Shown here: one piece after another, positions 52,184 to 59,152 of the stretch
How the letters are laid out: the number at the start of each line of letters is the position of its first letter
How positions within the stretch are numbered: the stretch's first letter is position 1
Assembly: GCF_012939955.1 (NCBI RefSeq)
Contig: NZ_SPMY01000025.1
Location: 1-64,000 of the forward strand
Origin: Candidatus Accumulibacter phosphatis
GTDB taxonomy: Bacteria > Pseudomonadota > Gammaproteobacteria > Burkholderiales > Rhodocyclaceae
Direction: 5' to 3'
Length of the DNA: 64,000 nucleotides
Translations under genes and position numbers: made by a program
The notes under the pieces: model-generated
The model's input: only the letters and a program-made list of their open reading frames with translations
What the model was told of the DNA's origin: nothing
Database searches by the model: none

Positions 52184-52442
52184 GGCAGGCTCCTGGTGGG
52201 TGAGGTTTGGCAAAAAGACGAGATTCTACCAAATCCGCCCTGCCAGGTCCGCAGAGCGACCGTGTTTGGGCGATCGCAGCGCTTGAACGGTGGTGATTGC
52301 GCCCGGCTCCGATTACGCTCGGTCACCAGGCTCGTTTATAGTACACGCGGCTAACAGGCGCATCAGTCTGCGCGCCGGTGGCGGTGACGCGAGCGAGCGG
52401 ACCGACCACTACCACTCGATGAGGATATGGAAGGGGAATTGC

Positions 52443-53021
52443 ATGCGTGCTGCGGGCGGTTTGCTGGCCCTGTTGATGTCGATCAGTGCTGCGGCGTCCG
52501 CCGACGAGCCTGTGCCGGTTCCCGTGCCGCAGACGCTGGAGCAGGCCGTGGCCCAACGTGAGCGGGCCGACGCGCTACGCGAGCAGGCCGAGGAGCGCTA
52601 TCAGGCCGAACAGAATGCTTGCTACGAGAAGTTCCTGATGAGCGATTGTCTGGTGGCGGCCAAGAAACGCCACGCGGCGTCGCTGGTCACGGCGCGCAAG
52701 CTCGACCAGCCGGCGATCGATTTCGAGCGTGCGGCGCGGCGGCAGGAACTCGACTCCAGGGAAGCGCAACGCGCTGCCGACAATCTTGCTCGCCAGTCCG
52801 AGGAGCCGGAGCGCGCTCAGCGCTACCGCGCCGAGCAAACGGCCAAGCTGGCCGAGCGCGAGGCGAAGCTGGCCGACAAGGCGAAAAAAGCCGAGGCGGG
52901 GCGGCAGAAGGCGGCTGCTGAGCAGGCCAAGCGGCAAGCCAAGCTCGACAAGCGGGCGCGGCAGGACGCCGAGAGAGAAGCCAGGAAAGCGGCCGAAGCG
53001 GCCGCCGCTGCGAGCAAGTAA
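52443..53021 (+). CDS. Predicted periplasmic charged coiled-coil protein, unknown function
   Basis: A 192-residue protein with a signal peptide (RAAGGLLALLMSISAAASADE) and a mature part that is nearly all helix. It has two Cys (in NACYEKF and DCLVAAKK) that could form a disulfide, and a C-terminal Lys/Ala/Glu-rich repeat region (KLAEREAKLADKAKKAEAG). Such proteins are common in Betaproteobacteria without assigned function. ATG 52443 follows AGGGGAA; an ATG eight codons earlier is less likely. Monocistronic, convergent with an ABC-F gene. Confidence 0.7.
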   Translation: MRAAGGLLALLMSISAAASADEPVPVPVPQTLEQAVAQRERADALREQAEERYQAEQNACYEKFLMSDCLVAAKKRHAASLVTARKLDQPAIDFERAARRQELDSREAQRAADNLARQSEEPERAQRYRAEQTAKLAEREAKLADKAKKAEAGRQKAAAEQAKRQAKLDKRARQDAEREARKAAEAAAAASK

Positions 53022-53144
53022 GGAAGCAAGGCGGTCGCCAGCCCGGTCAACTGATCCCGGCAAGGGTTTTGCCGGCGGGCCGGCCGGCGGGCCGATCGTC
53101 GCTGCTCTACGCCGGGCCGACGAGTGACCCGCGTCGCTGCCGGG

Positions 53145-54767
53145 TCAGGCCAGACCCTGGCTGGCGAGGTACTCTTCGTAAGTGCCCAGGTAATTGACCA
53201 GCGTGCCGTCGAGGCGAATTTCCAGGATCCGCGTCGCCAGTGACGAGACGAACTCGCGGTCGTGGGAGACGAAAACCAGCGTTCCCTTGAATTTCTCCAG
53301 GGCCGTATTGAGCGACTCGATGGATTCCATATCGAGGTGGTTGGTCGGCTCGTCCATGACCAGCACGTTTGTTTTCATGAGCATCAGCTTGCCGAAAATC
53401 ATGCGCCCCTGCTCGCCCCCGGAGATCACCTTTACTGGCTTGCGCACTTCGTTGCCCGAGAACAGCAGGCGGCCGAGGGTGCCGCGGATCAGCGTTTCGA
53501 GGTCGTCTCCCTCGCTCGCGCTGGCGCGTGCGTAGCCAGCGATCCAGTCGGTCAGGTTGACGCCGCTGTCGAAATCATGGGCATGGTCCTGAGCATAGTA
53601 ACCGAGGCTTGCTTTCTCGGCCCACTTGATGCTACCGCGTTGTGGCTGCAACTCGCCCATCAGCAGCTTCAGCAGCGTCGTCTTGCCGACACCGTTTTCG
53701 CCAATGATTGCCAGCCGGTCGCCGCCGTTGATGCTCAGAGTCAGCTTGTCGAAGATTTTCTGCTTGCTGCCCGGATAGGCGAAGCCAGGTTTTCGATTTC
53801 GACGGCCTGGCGGTGGAGCTTCTCCCGCTCATCGTATTCGAAGCGGATCCAGGGGTACTGTCGCGACGAAGGCTTGACGTCTTCCGGCTTGAGTTTTTCG
53901 ATCAACTTGACGCGTGACGTTGCCTGCTTGGCCTTGGAGGCATTGGCCGAAAAGCGGCGCACGAAATTCTGCAGGTCGGCAATCCGTTCCTTGGCCTTGG
54001 CGTTGGCGTTCTGCTGGCGTTCGCGTGCCTGCGCCGAAGCTTCCATGAAATCGTCGTAATTGCCCGGGTACACGGTGATCTTGCCGTAATCCAGGTCGGC
54101 CATGTGGGTGCACACCTGGTTCAGGAAGTGGCGATCGTGGGAAATGATGATCATCGTGCTGTTGCGGTCGTTGATCACGTTTTCCAGCCAGCGGATGGTG
54201 GCGATGTCGAGGTTGTTGGTCGGTTCGTCGAGGAGCAGGATCTCGGGGTTGGCAAATAGTGCCTGAATCAACAGCACGCGCAGCTTCCAGCCAGGAGCGA
54301 CATCGCTCATCGGACCGAAATGCTGTTCCGCCGGGATGCCGACCCCGAGCAGCAGTTCGCCGGCGCGTGCCTCGGCGGTGTAGCCATCGTATTCGGCAAA
54401 GCGGCCTTCCAGTTCGGCGGCGTGCAGGTAGTCCTCCTCGCTCGCTTCCGGATTGGCGTAGATGGCGTCCTTCTCGACCATGCAGGCCCACATTTCCGCG
54501 TGGCCCATCATCACCACGTCGATTACCCGCTGTTCTTCAAAGGCAAACTGGTCCTGGCGAAGGTAGGCCATCCGCTCGTGCGCGTCTTTTCGAGACGTTG
54601 CCGGCGGTCGCTTCGAGTTCGCCGTCGAGAATCTTCATGAAAGTCGACTTTCCGGAGCCATTGGCGCCGATCAGTCCGTAGCGATAGCCCTCGCCGAACT
54701 TGACCGAGACATTTTCAAAAAGGGGCTTGACCCCGAACTGCATGGTGATGTTGTTGGCAACGAGCAC
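53145..54767 (-). CDS. ABC-F ATPase, YbiT type (two frame breaks)
   Basis: A two-ABC-domain ribosome-associated ATPase. Domain 1 starts [20 protein letters not shown] with GANGSGKST and [11 protein letters not shown]; domain 2 has [21 protein letters not shown] and [14 protein letters not shown]. These words match the YbiT subgroup. Two compensating indels break the frame: an extra A in AAAA near 54588 and a missing T in a T3 tract near 53774-53777. Corrected length is 541 codons, normal for YbiT. GTG 54767 has GAGG eight bases upstream. A repeat copy lies 25 bp upstream of the start, within the probable promoter region. Confidence 0.88.
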
Positions 54768-54792
54768 TAAGAAACCTCGGTAAAATCACACC

Positions 54793-54912
54793 CGTGAAAG
54801 TCGCGTCCGCGACTCACGAAGCTCCGTTCTCCCCCTGCGGGAGAAGGGTTGGAGAAGAAGGGGACGGTCAAGGCTTTGGTGGTCGACGGCGTCTCGACAT
54901 CTCGTGACCGTT
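54793..54912 (+). repeat. Interspersed repeat, copy 8
   Basis: A short-form copy with diverged ends: GTGAAAGTCGCGTCCGCGAC, CGTTCTCCCCCTGCGGGAG, then ACGGTCAAGGCTTTGG and closing CTCGTGACCGTTGA. Module order is kept. It is immediately upstream of the YbiT-type gene on the opposite strand. Confidence 0.85.
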
Positions 54913-55128
54913 GAGGTGCAAAAAGGGCGATATTGTACCTCAGGGTTTGCTGGTGTGCTTGCCTGGCGCCCGCCATGGCGTACCTGCCCCGCCCGTGTGC
55001 GGCTGCGACGTGGCCAGCGTGCCAGGGCCCGGAATCAGCTGGAAGACGACAATCGCGGCAATGAAGCTCGAGTAGTTCTGAATCTCGAACACCTCGTTCT
55101 CTCCGCTGCGCTCGGCTGGCGTCGTCGC

Positions 55129-55641
55129 TCAGGCATGGTCGACGGCGACGCTGCTCACTGCCAGCAAGCGATCAAGCTCCAACCACAAGGGGTCGCAGAG
55201 GCCTGCGCGGTAAGCCGAGCGTCTGAAGCCCGCGTGTTCCTCGCGATAGACAGTCATCAGGCCGCGTTGGTCGTCGAGGACGCAGCTTCTGACGTTCGCC
55301 AGGCGGTCTGCGGCCTTGACCAGCAGGGCCACTTCGTTGGCGCCGGTGACCGTGGCCAGGAGGGCGTAGGTCTTCGCCTTGCGCTCGGCGCGGCTGGCTC
55401 CGGAGAGGTCGGTAAGCAAGCTGACACAGTCGGCGACCAGCGCGCCGAAGCGGGCGCGGATTTCGCTCTCGGTGACCGCCGTGTCCTCGACCACGTCATG
55501 CAGGTAGCCGATGACCTGTGCCTGGCTGCCGTAGGGGGCGAGTAGGGCGACGACCGCGTCAAGGTGAAAGGAATACGGCCGGTCGCCGTAGCGTTGGCTG
55601 CCGTGGGCAGCCAGGGCAAAGGAGCGTGCTTCGTCAAGCAT
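55129..55641 (-). CDS. HD-domain phosphohydrolase (MESH1/SpoT hydrolase-like)
   Basis: A 170-residue small HD hydrolase. It shows the pattern of ppGpp hydrolase domains: ARSFALAAHGSQRYG with the first His, PYSFHLDAVVALL, the HD pair in VIGYLHDVVEDT, and VKAADRLANVRS with the distal Asp. Small alarmone hydrolases and MESH1-like enzymes have this organisation and length; a nucleotidase role cannot be excluded. It lies 61 bp after the FmdE-like gene on the same strand. Confidence 0.75.
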   Translation of the reverse strand: MLDEARSFALAAHGSQRYGDRPYSFHLDAVVALLAPYGSQAQVIGYLHDVVEDTAVTESEIRARFGALVADCVSLLTDLSGASRAERKAKTYALLATVTGANEVALLVKAADRLANVRSCVLDDQRGLMTVYREEHAGFRRSAYRAGLCDPLWLELDRLLAVSSVAVDHA

Positions 55642-55702
55642 GGTTCTTTCCTTGCGGGCAGCCGTGCAACGGCTGCTGTTGGGCAGCGTTTCGCCAGCGG
55701 CT

Positions 55703-56305
55703 TCAGCTCAGCCTGACCAGGCCTGGGTCACTGAAGTGTTCGATCAGGATCCGCCGCACGCGATCCTGCCACAGCTCGGCGAACAGCGCTGCCTGCTCGG
55801 CATCGCCCTTGCCCGCGAGTAGCGCCTGCAGCAGCGGCGCGAGACGGGAGTCGGCAGGAACCTGGCCGAGGTGCAGCGAGGCGCACAGACTTTGCCCGTT
55901 ATCCTGACGGGTGAAGCGTATCTCGCCGGGCAACTCGGCTCCGAAGCTGAGCAGCTCGCGACGCGAGAAACGACCGGCCAGTCCCTTGAAGCCGCCAATT
56001 CCGGCGGCCCCGGTGAGCAGTCCGACCACCGCTGCGACGACGCCAGTCACCGCGCTCTCCTGCGCATCGCGGAAATCGACGCGCAGTTCACCGCGCAGCG
56101 GTATCTCGTCCGGATAAAGCGCCTGTAGTGCGCGGCTGCTGAGCAGATAGCTGCCAGCCACTGTCGGGCAGGAATGACCAGCCAGTTTGACGGCATCGGC
56201 GTAGCCGTATTCGATCAGGCCGCCAGCGGCGGCGCCGAGGAATTCGGCCAGGCGATCGCGCATGACGATCGTCGGCACGGCGGCGAAGAAGCTCGGGAAA
56301 GTCAT
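55703..56305 (-). CDS. FmdE-like protein of unknown function
   Basis: A 200-residue protein with the motif KLAGHSCPTVAGSYL near residue 41, then YPDEIPLRGELRVDF and a Gly/Ala-rich VVGLLTGAAGIGGFKG segment. The GHxCP motif and following text resemble FmdE/FwdE, a small protein of the formylmethanofuran dehydrogenase locus, without its C-terminal zinc ribbon. The His and Cys suggest metal binding. It begins 5 bp after the gloA stop, so it is co-transcribed with gloA. Function in a bacterium without methanofuran genes is unknown. Confidence 0.6.
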   Translation of the reverse strand: MTFPSFFAAVPTIVMRDRLAEFLGAAAGGLIEYGYADAVKLAGHSCPTVAGSYLLSSRALQALYPDEIPLRGELRVDFRDAQESAVTGVVAAVVGLLTGAAGIGGFKGLAGRFSRRELLSFGAELPGEIRFTRQDNGQSLCASLHLGQVPADSRLAPLLQALLAGKGDAEQAALFAELWQDRVRRILIEHFSDPGLVRLS

Positions 56306-56310
56306 GACCG

Positions 56311-56697
56311 TCAGCCTTTCTTCTGGATCAGCTCGATCTTGTAGCCATCGGGATCTTCGACAAAGGCAATCACCGTCGTTCCGTGTTTCATCGGACCCGC
56401 TTCGCGGACCACCTTGCCGCCACGCATCTTGATCTGCTCGCAGGCCGCGTAGGCATCGGCGACTTCGATGGCGATGTGGCCGAAGGCATTGCCGAGTTCG
56501 TAAGCCGGCGTATCCCAGTTATAGGTCAGTTCCAGCACCGCCTCTTCCGACTCCGGGCCGAAACCGACAAAAGCCAGGGTGAAGCGACCGCCCGGATAAT
56601 CCTGGCGGCGCAGTTGCTGCATTCCGAGGACCCCGGTATAGAAAGCCAGCGAGCGGTCCAGATCGCCAACGCGCAACATGGTGTGCAGAATTCTCAT
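56311..56697 (-). CDS. gloA: Lactoylglutathione lyase (glyoxalase I)
   Basis: A 128-residue metalloenzyme converting the methylglyoxal-glutathione hemithioacetal to S-lactoylglutathione. Metal ligands are seen as His5 in [13 protein letters not shown], Glu in [10 protein letters not shown], His in [11 protein letters not shown] and Glu in [10 protein letters not shown]. The sequence is of the Ni-type bacterial class in length and motifs. ATG 56697 gives the standard N-terminus. It leads a gloA-FmdE-like-HD unit. Confidence 0.95.
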   Translation of the reverse strand: MRILHTMLRVGDLDRSLAFYTGVLGMQQLRRQDYPGGRFTLAFVGFGPESEEAVLELTYNWDTPAYELGNAFGHIAIEVADAYAACEQIKMRGGKVVREAGPMKHGTTVIAFVEDPDGYKIELIQKKG

Positions 56698-56927
56698 GAT
56701 TTTTCCTTGCCGGTTTGCGCTTGCGATGCGATCGCGCGATTGCCGGAAAAGATACACCAGAAGTGCAGGCTTTTGTCGACCTGGAGTTAGCGTCGGGCTG
56801 GGCGGGGCGGGGCGCTGCCTTGCGCCGGGACGACGATGGGCATAACGTGTCTTCCCCGCTCACAGGATCGGGCGGTGTCGGCGTATCGCCAGCATTTAGC
56901 GGCGATACTGGGACGCTTGTCAACACG

Positions 56928-57055
56928 TTAATGTGAAAGTCGCGCAAGCGACTCACGAAACTCCCTTCTCCCTTGCGGGAGAAGGGGCAGGGGGAAGAGG
57001 GAAACGGTCATGACTTTCATGATTTGGGGGTGTCTCCACGTGTCATGACCGTTAA
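56928..57055 (+). repeat. TTAA-bounded interspersed repeat, copy 9
   Basis: A complete short form with TTAA at both ends: TTAATGTGAAAGTCGCGCAA, the CCCTTCTCCCTTGCGGGAG hairpin, AAACGGTCATGACTTTCATG and GTCATGACCGTTAA. It is near identical to copy 2, including the GGGGGTGTCTCCACGT centre. It lies between the divergent gloA and OmpA-lipoprotein genes. Confidence 0.92.
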
Positions 57056-57228
57056 GGCGATTGCCGGAAAAGTACGTACCAGATTGCGCCGGATTTTCGG
57101 CCGACTTCAAGGTGCGACAACAGGCGCATAGTCGAACGATGTAACTGTTGTCGTAACACAGAAGTCGGGCGAAAAGACAAGCAAGATGGTAGGTTATTTG
57201 CCAGAAATCGCCTAAGGAGGTAATGAGC

Positions 57229-57894
57229 ATGAGAAAGATCGTCATCTCGCTGCTAACCATGACCCTTGCTGCGAGCGGGCTGTCGGGTTGCGCCAATATG
57301 AGCGAGACGCAACGCGATACAGGAACCGGGGCCGCCATCGGCGCAGTCGCCGGGGCGGTAATCGGGCGCGCTACGGCCGGCGGCAACAAGGGCCGCAGTA
57401 CCGCCACCGGTGCGGCCATCGGTGCCGCGGCCGGTGCTGCCGGTGGTTATCTGTGGTCGCAGCGCATGCAGCAACAGAAGGCCTCGATGGAGCAGGCCAC
57501 GCAAGGTACTGGGGTCGCAGTGTCGCAGACTGCCGACAACCGACTCAAGCTGGACATCCCGAGTGATATTTCCTTTGACGTCGGCCGTTACAACATCAAG
57601 CCGAACATGAGCCCGCTGCTCGACGGCTTTGCCGCGAGTCTGAACCAGCATGCCGTGACCACAGTGACCATCGTCGGACACACCGACAGCACCGGCAGCG
57701 ATGCGATCAACGATCCGCTATCAGTAAATCGTGCCGCCGCGACGCGCGACTATATCGTTGCCCGAGGCGTAGCCGCCAACCGCATCGCCATCGATGGCCG
57801 TGGGTCGCGCGAGCCAGTCGCCGACAACGCCACCGCTTCCGGGCGGGCGATGAACCGCCGCGTGGAAATATTCGTCGCCGAGCCCGCTCGCTGA
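57229..57894 (+). CDS. OmpA-family lipoprotein with glycine zipper
   Basis: A 221-residue outer-membrane lipoprotein. The lipobox LSGC places the acylated Cys at residue 21. A Gly-zipper region follows (GTGAAIGAVAGAVIG, then GAAIGAAAGAAGGYLW). The C-terminal ~110 residues are an OmpA-type peptidoglycan-binding domain (TIVGHTDSTGSDAIN, LSVNRAAATRDYIVARG, GRAMNRRVEIFV). It is of the YiaD/Pal-like group and tethers the outer membrane to peptidoglycan. ATG 57229 is preferred over 57223 because GGAGG ends nine bases before it. Confidence 0.92.
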   Translation: MRKIVISLLTMTLAASGLSGCANMSETQRDTGTGAAIGAVAGAVIGRATAGGNKGRSTATGAAIGAAAGAAGGYLWSQRMQQQKASMEQATQGTGVAVSQTADNRLKLDIPSDISFDVGRYNIKPNMSPLLDGFAASLNQHAVTTVTIVGHTDSTGSDAINDPLSVNRAAATRDYIVARGVAANRIAIDGRGSREPVADNATASGRAMNRRVEIFVAEPAR

Positions 57895-57926
57895 GCAGCT
57901 CGCGGCGGTGGCCATTTTCTTGCCAT

Positions 57927-57958
57927 GCCGGCGCTGCGGAACGCTGGACAGCGCCGGC
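57927..57958. terminator. Strong hairpin after the OmpA-lipoprotein gene
   Basis: GCCGGCGCTG and CAGCGCCGGC form a perfect ten-pair stem with a 12-nt loop, 32 bp after the stop codon. No T run follows on either strand, so it may be a mRNA-end stabiliser rather than a true intrinsic terminator. Confidence 0.45.
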
Positions 57959-58103
57959 AAGCCTTCTGCGCGATTGGCCATCGCGGTGCTCTGGATGCCT
58001 TGCCGCTTGACAACGCCGCCTCCATACCGACTAATGTGGAATGTCGTGGCGGACTAGTCCCAAGAGTGCTCTCTCACCCGACGAAGGCGAAGGGAAAAAC
58101 ACC

Positions 58104-58601
58104 ATGAGTCTTGCGCCCGTATCTGGTCTTCACAACCTCTCCGAGTTTTCCCTCAAGCAACTGGTCGCCTGGGGCGACCACCTCAAGGTTCATCAACCGC
58201 AGATCGACGCGCAGCACGAGGCGATCTTCAATCTCGCGCTGGAAATCGCACACATCTGGCAGGATCATGGCGACCTCGATGAACTGAAGGCGCTCGCCGA
58301 GAAGCTCGACAAGGTGCTGCACGCGCATTTCCGCTACGAGGAGCAACTGCTGGCCGAGATCGGCTATCCCGAACTCGCAGCGCACAAGGCGGAGCATCAG
58401 GTGATGCTCCACGAACTGCAGATCATCCTCGACCGCCTCCACAAATCGCAATCCGGGAGTGTCGTTGGCGAACCCGGACTGGCCTTTCAGAACTATGTGC
58501 TTGGCCTCACGGTCGGGCACATCTTCAACAGCGACATGGATTACTGCCTGTATGCCCGCAAGGCAGCGAGCGATAAGGAACATGTCTGGCCAGGCAAGTA
58601 G
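58104..58601 (+). CDS. Bacteriohemerythrin (second copy)
   Basis: A 165-residue hemerythrin. Ligand-bearing segments are PQIDAQHEAIFNLA, LHAHFRYEEQLLAEIGYPE, LAAHKAEHQVMLHEL and VGHIFNSDMDYCLY. Compared with the copy at 48.2 kb it has a longer N-terminus and helix 3-4 loop. It likely binds O2 on a diiron centre. ATG 58104 follows AAGGGAA and leaves ~17 residues before the domain. Promoter not identified. Confidence 0.92.
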   Translation: MSLAPVSGLHNLSEFSLKQLVAWGDHLKVHQPQIDAQHEAIFNLALEIAHIWQDHGDLDELKALAEKLDKVLHAHFRYEEQLLAEIGYPELAAHKAEHQVMLHELQIILDRLHKSQSGSVVGEPGLAFQNYVLGLTVGHIFNSDMDYCLYARKAASDKEHVWPGK

Positions 58602-58689
58602 ATTCGCGGAAGGCACGCGGTGCCCGCGCGCGTAGCGTAGCGCTGCCGCTTCACCACCTGGCGACGAACTAATCTGTCTTCGCGGCCTG

Positions 58690-58830
58690 CCACTACCAGC
58701 GCGGGCAGGTCGCGGCGAGTCGTTTCAGTTCCTGGCGCGCGGCTCTCGGCTCGGTAGTCGGGGCACAGCCAGGCGACGATTGCCCAGAAGCGTGGGCCGT
58801 GGTCTATGGTGTGCCTTTCGGACCTTGCGA
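58690..58830 (-). pseudogene. Remnant of a YgjP-type metallopeptidase C-terminus
   Basis: On the minus strand ~40 codons read HTIDHGPRFWAIVAWLCPDY followed by RAESR, which parallels the end of YgjP-like peptidases (NHSPEFW...PDYR in the intact gene at 61.3 kb). The upstream HELAH active-site part is not found and the flanks have no homology. The rest of 58602-59152 shows no supported gene. It is an eroded fragment, probably of a different paralogue, since the wording differs from the intact copy. Confidence 0.45.
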
Positions 58831-59152
58831 ACCTCGGACAGGCACGAGAAAACCTGCCCTTCCGCGCACCATGCCTACCCGGCGTGCCTGACGCGGACGC
58901 ATCACGACCTCGATTGGACAGCCGCTGCCTACGACGGCAGCGACTACACCACTCTACGATGGTCGACCAACAAAGCCTCTGCCGGTCGCTTGGCGCGACC
59001 TTGACGAGTGGCTTCGGCACGGCGACGAATGAAAGCAGCGGCTGGTGAGGCAGGCGATTAGAATGCGCATGTCGGCACTCCGGTCGACGGCTGCGGTCCC
59101 TTGGGTTCGGGCCTGGCAAGGCGGATCGAACTTGTTGGAAAGGCGCAATTCC

